Shown here piece by piece: positions 1 through 13,027 of a stretch of DNA of 64,000 bases; the first letter of the stretch is position 1, and each line of letters starts with the position of its first letter. The DNA comes from Halocaridina rubra. Taxonomy: Eukaryota > Arthropoda > Malacostraca > Decapoda > Atyidae. The translations under genes were made by a program, and so were the position numbers. The DNA lies in contig JAXCGZ010009489.1 in assembly GCA_037179515.1 (NCBI GenBank), forward strand, positions 47,501 through 111,500, given 5' to 3'. The notes beneath the pieces were generated by a model. That model worked only from the letters and a program-made list of their open reading frames with translations, was not told the origin of the DNA and searched no databases.

Positions 1-155
1 TATATATAATATTTATGGGTTAATAATTTCATTGTTAGTTTCTGTATATGCTGTTAGTTCATTGTAAAGCTGAAAGTAACTTTAATGACTATTATTACCT
101 CTACTACTACTTCTACTACTACTACTAATAATAATAATAATTGTAGAAATAAAAA

Positions 156-201
156 TTCTTCTTCTTCTTCTTCTTCTTCTTCTTCTTCTTCTCTCTTCTT
201 C

Positions 202-259
<58 letters not shown>
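156..259 (+). repeat. (TTC)n-(TTA)n microsatellite
   Basis: Two adjoining trinucleotide tracts. Confidence 0.95.
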
Positions 260-454
260 CTCACTTGTTTCTTCGGAAACCAGTCTTTCTGTTGAGCTAA
301 ATATTTACCTTGGTTAATATAAGAACAAGCACATTCAACTCTTATGATAATTTTGGTCATTATAAGCCACTGAAAGTACTTAGCGAGCAATTACTGACCT
401 GCAGTTATACTCTTTCACTCCCATTATGGCTGACTTTGTCTTATTTTTTATTTA

Positions 455-540
455 TGAGTGTGGCAGGCAAGAAAATTGCTCTCATCAGGCCTGGGCACGA
501 AAAAAAGTAGGTTTCGGACAAGGCAGAAATCAAGGAATTA
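455..540 (-). mobile_element. Jockey-type LINE 3' end remnant
   Basis: CTCATCAGGCCTGGGCACGA and GGACAAGGCAGAAATCAAGG match the reverse complement of the 3' UTR at 32050-32140. Confidence 0.6.
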
Positions 541-716
541 TACACAATAGGAAAAGGACAGGGTGAAATCGCACCTCATTTTGTCGTTTCATTAAATTTC
601 TGTAGTTTTTCTAACCTAACCATACCTAACCTAATATTAGTTACATTTTCTATTTTGGGATGAATACCCCAGACTCTCCATTTCATTTTACTGTTATTTC
701 TTGCTTCTCCACATGT

Positions 717-777
717 TTCTTCTTCTTCTTCTTCTTCTTCTTCTTCTTCTTCTTCTTCTTCTTCTTCTTCTTCTTCA
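717..777 (+). repeat. (TTC)n microsatellite
   Basis: About 20 units. Confidence 0.95.
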
Positions 778-1944
778 GGTATCTTCTTATTTATGTCAGA
801 TCTTAGCCCCTCAACTTTCAAAAACTCAATATGAAAATTTCCATCTATACCAAAGAATGTGTAATTAGAATAAAACGAAAAAAAATGAAAAAACTTAGAC
901 GTAAAATTATAATCGTTTTCTTCTGCCTTTCAAAGCAGCACTCATTATCTCTTACAAAGCTACATCATTGTATCGTTATTATCGCTTTCAAAGCTACGTC
1001 ATTGTAACTACAGATATTCTTAGTGATAAAATAGATATTGTTTAACAAACAGCTCCGTAAATATACAGAGAGAAAAAGATAGTTTATTACACTCTTGTGA
1101 TATACATTCATACATGGTGTTTACACTTAGGCATATTGTGTACTGGTCTGCTTAATAAAAAATAATGATTTGGTCTATACTAGAAATTTGTCGTTTGGAG
1201 ACTAACAAGAAAACAAGCTTTATCTTAATGGCCTTTTTTTTTCTTTTTCTTTTTACCTTAGATTAATAGTGTGTATGTATTTTATTTTATAGATAATAGC
1301 GTGTATTTTATATCCTCTAAATAGATATATAAGAAGTATTGGTCAATAGTGATCTGTGCATTTTTGAAAAGGCCATAGATAGCTCTTCGATGCTAAAAAT
1401 AGCCTAACATTTGAAGATATGAAGCGTCAGAAACGTGATTTTTCCATTTTTTTTTTTTGCTTATTTTTTTTTATACAGTGCTACTGTTGGTGTATCCATG
1501 TTGTCCTTGTAACAAAAAACAGTGATAGCTTCTTTTTACTTGTTTCTGGAATCTAGCTTATTTTTACTTGTTTCTGGAATCGAGAAGGAATTTCAAGTAT
1601 TCTAATATACATTTAAAGAAAATTTAATATATTAATGGAACTAAGTGTTACTAGTTTGTGAATTCTGGAGAAGTTGAGTTTTTTGTGTAATTACTTGTTT
1701 CAATCTTACTCTTTGTTTTACTGTAAGATTAAATAGAGGTTTAGTTATGAAAATATAAAATTCAGTAGGAATAGAATTTTAGATTATATATGGAATTTTT
1801 TTTTTTTATGTTAATGCCATAGCATTTTAACGCAGTCTTAAAGAATATCGCTTATGGTGTATTTATAGCATTTCAATAGTTAGTTCTAAGTTAAAACTGG
1901 TAATAATGCTTAAATTCCACCAGGACCCCAGCTGCAATAATTAA

Positions 1945-1946
<2 letters not shown>

Positions 1947-1993
<47 letters not shown>
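1947..1993 (+). repeat. (AAT)n microsatellite
   Basis: About 15 units. Confidence 0.95.
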
Positions 1994-1994
<1 letters not shown>

Positions 1995-2286
1995 TAGTAT
2001 TAGTAGTAGCAGTACTATTAGTAAAATTTTAGAATATAAAAATAACCACTCATATTACTACAAATATAGATTCTAAATGATATAGTTTATGTAAAAATAC
2101 TCACAGGTGTTTCTTGGTCAATGAGGCCTTGAAATTACATCTTATATTACTCTCAGTGGGTGGTTTATGTATATGTGCACATGCATGCGTTTATATGTAT
2201 GTATGTATATATTTAGCGCTTTTAATATATGAATGTATGACGATCTATCGATTGCATTACGGAAAGCATTAAATGTCCGGACTTGC

Positions 2287-2291
<5 letters not shown>

Positions 2292-2375
<84 letters not shown>
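2292..2375 (+). repeat. (CT)n microsatellite
   Basis: About 42 units; an (ATT)n tract follows at 2427-2467. Confidence 0.95.
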
Positions 2376-2377
<2 letters not shown>

Positions 2378-3532
2378 TTTATCGCGTATGTGCCTTTATC
2401 CGTCAGTCATACATATTACGAATGCATTATTATTATTATTATTATTATAATTATTATAATTATTATTAAACCAATACCTGTACATTGGGACATATGCGTG
2501 CAGGCTCTCCATTAATATGCAAATGTCACTTAACAGTTAATATACAGTATGATCATATTTATGTGAACTATTTGTTAGTACAATAATTTATTTTCTAGTT
2601 CACATTAAATAATTGCAAAAGATATCTTCATAAACACTTGCAATAAATTTGAAATATATAATTAACCAATGTTCACTTTACATTTGAATAGGTTTTGATC
2701 AACTTTTAATTAGTCCTATAATTCGATTCAGACTAGTTTCCATGGTATAATTACAGATGATATTTTAATAATTATAGTAGTATTGATTATCTGTCTATCC
2801 TCAGAAACATTTAAAATAAGTGTCTGAAACAGCAATCGATAGGGTAGAACATATATATTTAAGAAAGATACAAATAACTATGTATATGCTATTAATATCT
2901 AATAGCTTTATTTAGAAATTTATTAAGGTTGACCTTTAAATATTGTGATAGAGGAAAATATTAAATTCAGATAAGTTTATCTATACGTATGTTCATTAAA
3001 GATAAGATTAAAGACAATTGTTTCCGTATTGGTCAAGTATCATTATTCTCGCTTTATGATAATGAATATATTTGATGTTACATGAGATCAGACATAACAT
3101 TATGCAGTTAATTCTACTGATTAGACTGCGTATGTGTGTGTATTAGAGAGAGAGGTGAGAGCAAATTACCTATAAGTTAAATGCAAATTCTGTGTGCAGA
3201 CAATAAGCATTAAAATTCCTGTGTATGATTGGAGAGAAACATTAAATTTTCGCACTGGTTAACTTCCAATCTTATTGAATAGCCTAAATGGCTACCGGGA
3301 GCTTATGAATCACAATTTTACAAGCAGGAATGATGAGGGAACTTAAGCCTACTTCATTTAGATAGGTAAAGTGAGAAGTCATATTTATGAATTGAGAGTA
3401 TTCCCAATTAAATTCAGTCTCGTTGATTAGGATCATGATAGCCCGAATGGATACTGGGAGCCTGATAAAAACGCCTCTAATACAGCAGGCAGGAACAGTG
3501 CGAATACATAAGCCTAATGCTGAGAATGCATT

Positions 3533-3720
3533 GGTTTCGGTTTTACGTCACGAACTCCCTTTTCTACTAAGGGCTAGGACGGTTGCCTTCTTGCGAAGGA
3601 CTTGTTTTTGCAGATGTAATCGTTACCCTGAGTGTATGCCTTTACTAACCTCAGTCCGTGACGGGCGCGAACCCTCGACCTGCCGCCTCAGAGTCGCGGA
3701 CGCTACGATTTTGCCACTAT
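3533..3720 (-). repeat. tRNA-derived SINE (family 1), with target-site duplication
   Basis: Reverse-oriented: the tRNA-like head is at the right, with a B-box-like motif (GAGGGTTCGCGCCC on the reverse strand). It is flanked by perfect 15 bp direct repeats TGCTGAGAATGCATT at 3518-3532 and 3721-3735, the mark of LINE-mediated insertion. Confidence 0.88.
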
Positions 3721-3987
3721 TGCTGAGAATGCATTAAAAGCCCTTAAATTGTCATAGCTGGATTAATAAAAGGATCTTGATAGATAGCTAATCCCCATCT
3801 TACTGCCTAAAGGATAAAAATAGCAGGATTGATTTAGGATTTATATGTAATTTAAACATTACGTACAACTTGGTCTCTCAGAATTATATTTTTTTTAAGA
3901 TCAGAGAAAAAGGAGTAATGGCCAGTCTCCCTTGACAGCAAAAGATAAAGTGGGGGCGATTAAGGCTGGCTAAACATTCCCCAGAGC

Positions 3988-3990
<3 letters not shown>

Positions 3991-4074
<84 letters not shown>

Positions 4075-4211
4075 TTATTTTGCCTCTTTATAGTCCAACT
4101 GCAAAGAAGGAATCTTACCATTTTTTTCATATAATTTATATTTAAAATATCCATAATTTTTATTATTCCATTTAAAACATTTTCACTTTTTTTTGGGGTA
4201 GCAATGAATAT

Positions 4212-4285
<74 letters not shown>
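3991..4285 (+). repeat. (GA)n and (CT)n tracts, complementary
   Basis: (GA)n at 3991-4065 and (CT)n at 4212-4285 can pair as a hairpin with a loop of about 145 bp. Confidence 0.93.
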
Positions 4286-4287
<2 letters not shown>

Positions 4288-4713
4288 GCATGTTATGTAT
4301 TCTCTCTAGCAAATTAAGTTTCATGATATCATTGTCCATAACTGAGTCAATTTTATTTATTCAATTCCATTAACCTCATTTCCACGTCCATTAACAATTG
4401 TATAATTCAATACTGATATACAGCCTACCTCATGGCAAAAAAGTGAGGCATTTTTATCGCTTCAACATATGTGCAATTTTCCATGGGATGGTTTTCAGTT
4501 GTGTACAATGGAGAACATCCATGCTCGGAATATTAGCGCTGTCACTAAGGTCATTATTTCATTTCTTTTTATATTTACATATTTATTTATTTGAATTATT
4601 TTTTATAGTTTTTACACTATTCACTAATTAGACAGCTTTGGAGTTGCTAGACTCATCTTTTTCACTTAAATTATGTGCTTATTAATTCCTGTAGCCTGTG
4701 GGAACCCTTGCTT

Positions 4714-4716
<3 letters not shown>

Positions 4717-4811
<95 letters not shown>
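4717..4811 (+). repeat. (CT)n microsatellite
   Basis: About 47 units. Confidence 0.95.
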
Positions 4812-4812
<1 letters not shown>

Positions 4813-5481
4813 GTTTATTTTGGTTAAGCTTAGCAAATGCAGAGTGCTCCTCTAGTTAGCCTAGGTGTTGAGTCTCTTACCCGCCAAATATTTCTCATTC
4901 CGAGATACGTCTGAGGAATTTTTACGGCGTTTCACATTTTTGTAATGACACGTTGCAAAATATAGATTATAAGATTAACAGATATGTAGATTATCAGTAA
5001 GAATAATTAGTAATGATATCGCAAAGAACTCTGCCTAGAGATGGTTTGAAGTGTTAAAAAAAATCATATATTGAATAACAGCACTGATTACGCTACTGAC
5101 ACACCAGACGTCTATAACAAATAACAGGAGCTTCATTAGTATAAATATTGCAAGGTAATCAAAAGAAAATCAGGAAAATACCTAACAATTAACATGGTAA
5201 CCAGAGATTCTTTACGTGAATATCTCTGGGATAAATTCTGAACCTTTCAAAACTTATACCTGTTCATATCAACGTATTTTTATTTTTGTTTTCTTATGAT
5301 ATTTATATAATGAAGCTATATTTGCAGTTATTTTCGTAATTACAAGGACATTTTAATATTTAAAAGCTGGTAAATTAATAAGTGTTAAGTACGGTATATT
5401 ATGAATAAATTTTTGTCTGATAAAATTTTGTAAAGTTCACCTTATAATTATGATAAAGCGTAAATTCGTTTGTAAGGCTAA

Positions 5482-5484
<3 letters not shown>

Positions 5485-5551
<67 letters not shown>
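5485..5551 (+). repeat. (CT)n microsatellite
   Basis: About 33 units. Confidence 0.95.
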
Positions 5552-5554
<3 letters not shown>

Positions 5555-5853
5555 GTAATATCCTGCTATGTGTAATTGAGTCTGTCATGTTTTATTCACA
5601 CATCATAGATTGTACTGACGTTCGTTTGTTAATTTATATTATTATTTTTTTTATTGTTTCGTATAGGTCATTCATTTTCTCCATCACGAATTTCATGTAC
5701 TAATTGTCCGGTGGATTAGTGGTTCGTGAGTTGCTATAAGAACAAGGATAATAATCAAATAGATGAGCTTTCGTTGAATTTTCATGAGCACTTCAATTTG
5801 ACAGTCTAGCCTGGTTTCCATCTCGCAGTATTTTGAGAGCTTATTGTGTAATG

Positions 5854-5867
5854 GATTATTATTATTA

Positions 5868-5914
<47 letters not shown>

Positions 5915-5927
5915 GTAATTATTAGTG

Positions 5928-5966
<39 letters not shown>

Positions 5967-5975
5967 GTGGTATTA

Positions 5976-6011
<36 letters not shown>

Positions 6012-6016
6012 GTGGT

Positions 6017-6069
<53 letters not shown>

Positions 6070-6076
6070 CATTATT
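5854..6076 (+). repeat. (ATT)n array with regular AGTGGT interruptions
   Basis: AGTGGT breaks the array at about 5923, 5966 and 6010, a higher-order period of about 43 bp. Confidence 0.92.
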
Positions 6077-6433
6077 GTTATAATACCAATGTAATCTGTT
6101 AAGAAAATTGTGGTGTAACTCTTAATGTTTTGAAAAACTCGTCAACATTTTCCCAAAAAAAGTTTTTAGAATACATTTTATATTCCAAACTGAATGAAAA
6201 TGCATCACAATATTCGACCGTTTTAGCGGTCTCTGTATCAAACATATACAAGACCAAAAATTTTATTGGTTCTAGTGAAGTCCATCTTGAAAAAATGAAA
6301 AATAAATAAAAAAAAATAGTGCCCATCAGAAGAAAAAAAAATTCCTTTTGTCTCTTCCGGCGGAAGTCATGAGTAGGTATATGATCCTGTGGGGATGAGC
6401 ACATACTTATTAGTATTCTATTGACATGCTTTA

Positions 6434-6632
6434 GTGTATATCTGTAAATACAAAGACCTGAGGGTAGGGGACTGGAATACTTCCTCCATATTTCCTTGCG
6501 TGTCGTAAGGGTCGACTAAATGGGGCGGAGCAATGGGACTGGGAATCCCCTCCTGTATTTTCTCTTCGAAAGTCAGAGTGTTTTGCCTTGACTCAGCCAC
6601 TTCCCTTATAAGGGTAAAAATGGCTCATGTAT
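6434..6632 (+). mobile_element. LINE-tail family copy
   Basis: GACTGGGAATCCCCTCCTGT and CTCAGCCACTTCCCTTATAA, opposite in orientation to the copies at 23668 and 42183. Confidence 0.6.
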
Positions 6633-6858
6633 ATAGATAAAGACCGCAATACTCCTTGTAAGGATGGCAACTGAGAGGATTTTTTTTTTTTATTGGAATA
6701 GAATAGGGGCGTCACCAAATAAGAGAGAGAGCTTATATGTGCTTGTGTTTGTGTATGTGTGTGTGAAGTGCAATCTAGAAATTACTAAGTATTGCGTATA
6801 TTTTTCTCCTCTCTTTCTGTAATGAGCCTTTCTTGCCATTTTAGACTGTATGGTAACA

Positions 6859-6958
<100 letters not shown>

Positions 6959-7140
6959 CATATTTGGATAATATAAAATTAGTCTAAATGTAAATAATAT
7001 TAAGTTTACAAGCCGCACACTTGTTTTACTGGATAAAGTATCAAGTGGTTAAAAGAAAGGGGCAGACCCTTTTGCTCCTTTTGTTAACATTTAGTCATCG
7101 CATGACGCATGCATTGCCTGCAGGGAAGCGCAGGGACGAT

Positions 7141-7142
<2 letters not shown>

Positions 7143-7219
<77 letters not shown>
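7143..7219 (+). repeat. (CT)n microsatellite
   Basis: One interruption near 7197. Confidence 0.95.
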
Positions 7220-7719
7220 CCATAAAAAAACCTCAAAGAAAGAATAAATTGTATATGGGAGGCTGACAGATCTCCGGTTCTCACTTGGACAGAACCCAGT
7301 CATCGCACACTTCAGTAAATTCAATGAGATTCTTGAATCGATCTTGAGGAAATATATCAAGTCGAAAGCAGAAGACTTTGTTGCGAACTTGCAAGGGGAA
7401 CCAGTTACCGAAGATGAGTCAGGGAGGAAAGGTGTGTTTTATTTACATAGTGACGGTTTGAACGTTGTGAAGGTCACTCCACTCCTCGTATAAGGCATAT
7501 TGAAGACCCTTCCAGCAGCACATACTTTACCTTATGTAGATGACTCTGTTTACCTTGGAAGAGACATAAACTACCCTGTTTGTATAATTTATATGGAAAT
7601 TTGTATTACTGCAAGAGTTAAAAATCTAAAATTACGGACAAAAATGTCTTGCAAGACCCCCGAATGATTAAAACGATGTTTTTAATTATCAAGTTTAATC
7701 CTTAATCCACCCACTCGGG

Positions 7720-7900
7720 GAGAAATACAATTCAACTCGGTACCGGTTCCAAAGCCGGATCAAAGAGAGGCTTGGTGTCAGGCAGGGCATTCAACCGTAA
7801 AACTTTAAGCGAAAGCCGTTTTCTGGTTTCCAAGATGCCGTTGAGATACAGCGACCCCATAGAACATGGGAAGAACTGCAGATAAAGTAGTAAAGGATAT
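7720..7900 (+). mobile_element. RTE-like LINE 3' end
   Basis: ATTCAACTCGGTACCGGTTC, GGTGTCAGGCAGGGCATTCA and GATACAGCGACCCCATAGAA follow the order of a common RTE-type 3' tail (inference from recalled consensus). Confidence 0.6.
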
Positions 7901-8349
7901 AATTCTTGAATAAATAAGATTTAACTGGTTTCAATATGCTCTATTTGTAGATATTAACGCGGTATAGCACTGGTTAGACCACTCGACTCGGAAAGTGATA
8001 CACCCGTGTTTGAGCATACCAGGGCGTTAGGAAGGGCATCCAACCTTAATTCCCCTACTCCAAGCTGTCTGTATCTACCCCTATTCAAATGGGAATTAAA
8101 TAGTAATAGAAATTGGTAAACAAAGAAACAGTTTATTTTGAACTCTTTCAAGTCGACCAGTTTTGCAATAAACAAGTCTCAACTAAAAACTTATCAGAGG
8201 AATTGTATACAATATAATGCAGATTTGCTTTGAATAACCAGTTATCTACACGTGTAAAGGTATATACATACATACATACATTCATACATACATACATACA
8301 TACACATCTGAATATCACGGAAATATAAGCACGTGACACAAATTAATAG

Positions 8350-8488
8350 AAGCTAGCTACGAAGGGAAAATGAAACGACAGAATGCTGAGGTCTTTCAGG
8401 CTGTATTAAAATCCATCTTCAGAGGAGATGCACTGTAATACAATCTGAAAGATCTCAGCACTTCTTTTCATTTTTCCTTTGTAGCTAA
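8350..8488. mobile_element. Foldback element, family F4
   Basis: Arms TAGCTACGAAGGGAAAATGA and the complement of TCATTTTTCCTTTGTAGCTA, each about 55 bp, with CTGAGGTCTTTCAG-type inner sequence. Confidence 0.78.
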
Positions 8489-8604
8489 CCTCTATACAGA
8501 CCTACATACATATACTATGTCCGTAATCCCTCTTCAGAGGGATGGTCGAGTCAAACCACACCCATTCACCTAAAAGCTAATTCACTCCCACCTCAACCAT
8601 CTAA

Positions 8605-8814
8605 AGGGGGGTTTACACGGTCAAGCGGTTCGACAGACAAGTGTTTGAAGTGATGTTCGAACGTGTGAACGGGGTATTTGGTTGTCGAACACGTTTGTCA
8701 AACGTGTTAAACGTGTTCGACAACCAAATACCCCGTTCACACGTTCGAACATCACTTCAAACACTTGCCTGTCGAACCGCGTTCGACGAACCGTTTGACC
8801 GTGTAAACCCCCCT
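8605..8814. mobile_element. Foldback MITE, family F1, full palindrome
   Basis: A near-perfect inverted repeat of about 210 bp, ends AGGGGGGTTTACACGG and its complement, centre near 8705. A second copy is at 24811-25025 and a half copy at 23403. The open frame across it is a by-product of the palindrome. Confidence 0.88.
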
Positions 8815-8904
8815 TTAGTTCCTTGGGGATAAACGGTCACCTCAATTTCCCCCCCCCCCTTTACTACACTCATCACCACCACATAGCTTAGGTCACCACG
8901 GGGT

Positions 8905-9110
8905 AAAATAGTAATACATCATCATCTAAGTAGAAAAACATCATCATCTAAGTAAGAAAACATCATCAATGTAGGAAAGCATTTAAGTAGAAAAACTCAA
9001 TCTTCTCAGTAGGAAAACATCATCTAAATAGGAATACATCACTTTCTAAGTGGGAAAACATCACTTTTTAAGTGAGAAAACATCATCTTCTAAATAGGAA
9101 AACATACTGC
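8905..9110 (+). repeat. Minisatellite, unit about 22-26 bp
   Basis: Around eight degenerate units of AAAACATCATC(T)TAAGTAGG type. Confidence 0.82.
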
Positions 9111-9340
9111 TTCGTCTCCCATTAAGGTGCAAAGATGTAAATTCTCTTTCTTGGAGGTGAGGTTCTCCTTTCGTGACTGCTTAACGTTAATTTCTTTATC
9201 GTGTTGTTTTACGAGGTGCGAACATTCATTTGGCATCGCCAAGCAAAAGAGAGATATAATTGGAATGAAACTTGAGCATTTGTGAAATTTACTATTACGT
9301 CATCCGCACCTGGCTTAATAGTGGGGAACATGTGAATAAT

Positions 9341-9391
9341 ACTTATTATTATTATTATTATTATTATTAGTAGTAGTAGTAGTAATAGTAG
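9341..9391 (+). repeat. (ATT)n(AGT)n microsatellite
   Basis: Compound trinucleotide tract. Confidence 0.92.
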
Positions 9392-9790
9392 TGGTAGGTG
9401 TTGTTGCTGCAATGGTAATATGCATAAATAAACTATTTTGAATAAGCAAAAGTACAGAATAGATTTAATTTGTACCCTTGACAAGCTCAGATTGAAAAGA
9501 GACTTTGTCTTGACACATCAGTCTAGAACCAGCTGTAGTGATCTTTTTAATTTGGCACATTGCGTACAGCTGTTCCAAAGGTACATCAAAGGTGACAAAG
9601 AACGCTCTCAGATTTTCTTTTAATAATTTCAGTTTTAAATGCCACAATATTCCTGTTGGATAATTTAAGTCGTTGTCAGTCTTTGAGTGACTAATCTTTC
9701 TAAAATGTGTTTGTTGACTTGACTTATAGATCACTCCCAAGGGTCCCCTTTCTCTGCTGTTGATAATAAGCCGATATTTCTGAGGGGAAA

Positions 9791-9999
9791 GCGTAGTCTC
9801 CGTGGCTGAATGGTAGCGTCCGCGACTCTGTGTCGGCAGGTCGAGGGTTCGCGCCCCGTCACGGACTGAGGTTAGTAAGGGCATACACTCAGGGTAACGA
9901 TTACACATGCCAAAAAAGTCCTTCGCAAGAAGGCATCCGTCTTAGCCCTTAGTAGAAAAGGGAGTTCGAGACGTAAAACCGAATCATCATCAATCATTC
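9791..9999 (+). repeat. tRNA-derived SINE (family 1)
   Basis: Head with A-box-like TGGCTGAATGGTAGCG and B-box-like GGTCGAGGGTTCGCGCCCC, body to GACGTAAAACCG and a TCA-rich tail. Flanks CTGAGGGGAAA and CCGAGGGGAAA are a near-perfect target-site duplication. Confidence 0.85.
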
Positions 10000-10599
10000 C
10001 GAGGGGAAAACTGCATCATTGGTGGCAGCTAAGTACGACCCCATGCCGGAAGCAACGTGAAGAGGTAAGTTATATATCAGTGGAAACTCGTGCGGCGAGA
10101 AGACAAATACAGGATGCAGACGAGTATAAAACATGTTTGGACGCAGATATAGGGTGTGACGCCGTAGTGGAAGAAGGGGTCACATGGGCGAGACAACGGC
10201 GGAGACCCAAGCCATGCATAGCCCTCTGACTCCGAGGAAACACAGCGAGTCAGACTTGAGTATTATCGTAATTCAAGTCGCTGTCATTCCATGAGTGACT
10301 CTTAAAATGAGTCAACTGAAGATTGGCCATGATTGTCATGAGGATTTATATGTTGTTAAGTGCAGGTAAATTTGCTTGTACACTTTTCGGAAGCGATGCC
10401 AAATTCCTTCTTAATTCGGGTATTGTGAGAACAAGGAATTGCAATTAGTACACTCAAAGTATCTCTGTTTTATTCACTGTTGTATGTATTGTTTTAATAT
10501 GTTGATCGAAAAGGTCACATTGACCTTTGACATTGAAATGAGAGTTTTGCATGATAGGGTCACTGGTAGAAGTTCCTTCATCAACACGATTTTAAAAAT

Positions 10600-10700
10600 A
10601 AATAGAGCAAAGTAATCATCCCCTTATTGTTTTCTTTTTTTATGTCGGCTACTCCCCAATTAAAGGGGGAAACAGCCAAGGTAGATGACGATGATGACCT
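10600..10700 (+). mobile_element. LINE hairpin tail, short copy
   Basis: AGAGCAAAGTAATCATCCCC and GTCGGCTACTCCCCAATTAA, then a GATGAC tail; matches the last 90 bp of the element at 14853-15227. Confidence 0.7.
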
Positions 10701-10854
10701 TTTCACAAACTTCATATACAAGAAAGGAAATAAATATTTTTTTTACTGGCAATAGTAGGGTAGAGAGTAAACTACAGAATTAATAATTAACTTAGATCGA
10801 TTTAACTTGTGAAACATAGTCAAATATTGAGTATGAGAGTCGGATATATATCGT

Positions 10855-11030
10855 ATTTTCTTCTCATATATGTTCATAAAGGGTCGCTGTTTCTCACTAG
10901 CCTCTTTAGGGAGATGTGATTTGTTTGGCCTAAAATATATGCTGTAAGATGGCCGTCATGACGGTAGCTATTTTTTGACTCAGACTTGGGACCGGTACCA
11001 AGTTGAGTTGGCTTACTCCTCACTGAATGG
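10855..11030 (-). mobile_element. RTE-like LINE 3' end
   Basis: Reverse-oriented: GGGTCGCTGTTTCTCACTAG and GACTTGGGACCGGTACCAAG. Confidence 0.5.
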
Positions 11031-11131
11031 ATTTAGATAATGCTCTTTTTATACTACAAAATTTTTAATACTTAATTACATTCAAGAACAATATTTTCTT
11101 TAATATTTTAAATAACATTATTATTATTTTT

Positions 11132-11321
11132 CCGGTTTTACGTCACGGACTCCCTTTTCTACCAAGGGCTAGGACGGTTGCCTTTTTGCGAAGGACTTAC
11201 TTGGCTGGTGTAATCGTTACCCTGAGTGCATGCCCTTGCTAACCTCAGACCGTGACGGGGCGCGAATTCTCGACCTGACGCCTCAGAGTCGCAGACGCTA
11301 CCGTTTGAGCCACGGTGACTA

Positions 11322-11322
<1 letters not shown>
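11132..11322 (-). repeat. tRNA-derived SINE (family 1)
   Basis: Full-length reverse copy, nearly identical to the copies at 28519 and 33717. Both sides carry ATTATTATT, and an (ATT)n microsatellite follows the head. Confidence 0.85.
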
Positions 11323-11372
<50 letters not shown>

Positions 11373-11398
11373 CATCATCCTGTATATTTTCTTGTCAG

Positions 11399-11472
<74 letters not shown>
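11322..11472 (+). repeat. (ATT)n and (CT)n microsatellites
   Basis: (ATT)n to 11371 directly after a SINE head, (CT)n at 11403-11472. Confidence 0.94.
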
Positions 11473-11475
<3 letters not shown>

Positions 11476-11716
11476 TCATGTCAGTTTGTAAACTTCTTAA
11501 AGTGGATAAAAATACTGCCTCACGAAATATCTTACGCCACCAATAAGCGTCTTAAAAAGACCTAATTTAATTTTATATAAAGTGGTTTCCCGTCACCTTT
11601 TGATTTAGATGTGGGTTAATTAATAGTGAAAAGAGATCCACGGCTTGGCTTTTACCAAGTGTCTTTTGGGAGCCGTCACATGCAGGGTTCAGGAAGAGGA
11701 GATTGCAAAGGGGGAT

Positions 11717-11718
<2 letters not shown>

Positions 11719-11759
<41 letters not shown>
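11719..11759 (+). repeat. (GA)n microsatellite
   Basis: About 20 units. Confidence 0.94.
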
Positions 11760-11761
<2 letters not shown>

Positions 11762-12280
11762 TTTATGTACACTTGTGCTGAGAAACTTTCAATAGCCTCT
11801 TCTGACTTCTCACAGTACTCTCTTGGTACGACAATTTGTTCATGTATGAATGAGCATGTATGTATGTTATTACTCCATTGTCTATGTAAGCTGAATGCAG
11901 AGGCGTGATTTGCATGTGGTGTGCAGTAGTGTCAGCTTCTGGGATCGAGAACTTTAGCCAAAGGAATATTTTTTGAATTCAGGTATGAAGCTGAAGTATT
12001 GTAAAATGTGTGAGTATATCGATTGATATTTAATATTACTCAATAGAACCATGTGTATATAATCCCTGCCCGTGTCCACTGGTATAAATAATCAATTCCT
12101 TTTAAAACTAAGGTAATCCATCTTGTGTCTTCTTTTTATTTATTACTTTGTACTTATTATATTTTAATCTTATTTATCTTAAAATATTGAATGTAAAGTA
12201 AGTCTCTTTTTCCTCTGAGAAGGATTATCTCTACCTGATGCACTTAATACATTATAGGTGAACACAAATTACGGTGGCCC

Positions 12281-12281
<1 letters not shown>

Positions 12282-12329
<48 letters not shown>

Positions 12330-12330
12330 G
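12282..12330 (+). repeat. (GA)n microsatellite
   Basis: One GG interruption. Confidence 0.94.
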
Positions 12331-13027
12331 GTGAAAGAACTTCGCCTTTGGGAAGATAATAGGCTATACAACCAACGTGTGCGCTCCGAGTTGTTGATGC
12401 TGAGGTCACAACAGAAGTTCCAAGGCCAGATGGATGAGAGTTGAGTCTTGTGACCAGGGACGATTGCCGGTGTAATTGGGCAATTTACCTATCTGTAAGA
12501 TGACACATGTCTAAAATTAGAAAGCATAACAGAAATTTGAGTACAACTATTTCCTTCTTAATAGGAAATCCAGTTTAGCCTTCCGCTACATCTGACAAGA
12601 GGGAGAGGCTGGAAGACCAGCACAATGAAAGGAAATGCCCTGTGAGTCATTGACTGACCTTATGACGTAAAATACAACGGGATTGCGAATGAGAAGACTG
12701 AATTTTTTTTTTAATTATTATTAGGGCAGTACCGAGAATAATAAATAATTGTTCCGGATGTCCGCTTGGTTAGGTAGGTAAGGATATTCACATCCATACC
12801 AATTAAAATTATTCAATATATACATATACTGGGTAAGGTTAATTCTCTAACCGAAGGTCACAAATCTTTGGTATTTGTAGATCTGTCAGATAACGAAGCT
12901 TCCATTTTGTTATTATGAAAGAGAAGAATTAGGCTCTTAACCTGATAATCGTGGGAAGGTTTTGGATAACAGGTATGCTTAGCCTTCTGATGAGGAAGAA
13001 ATACCATAAGCTTGCTGACTTGAGCCT

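Larger units (their letters stand above)
1..3400. other. AT-rich intergenic DNA, no gene seen
   Basis: Apart from microsatellites at 156-259, 717-777, 1947-1993, 2292-2375 and 2427-2467 and a LINE end near 455-540, I see no coding exon, RNA gene or conserved element. Confidence 0.6.

Noticed and set aside
605..640. CCTAA-like repeats, also near 16175-16235, as interstitial telomere sequence
   Set aside because: Only two or three degenerate TTAGG-type units; too short to support telomere origin.
8641..8832. Open frame of 63 codons
   Set aside because: Falls wholly within the F1 palindrome.
9791..9870. Functional tRNA genes at SINE heads
   Set aside because: A-box and B-box resemblance exists, but the acceptor ends do not pair well and the sequence continues into a conserved SINE body.
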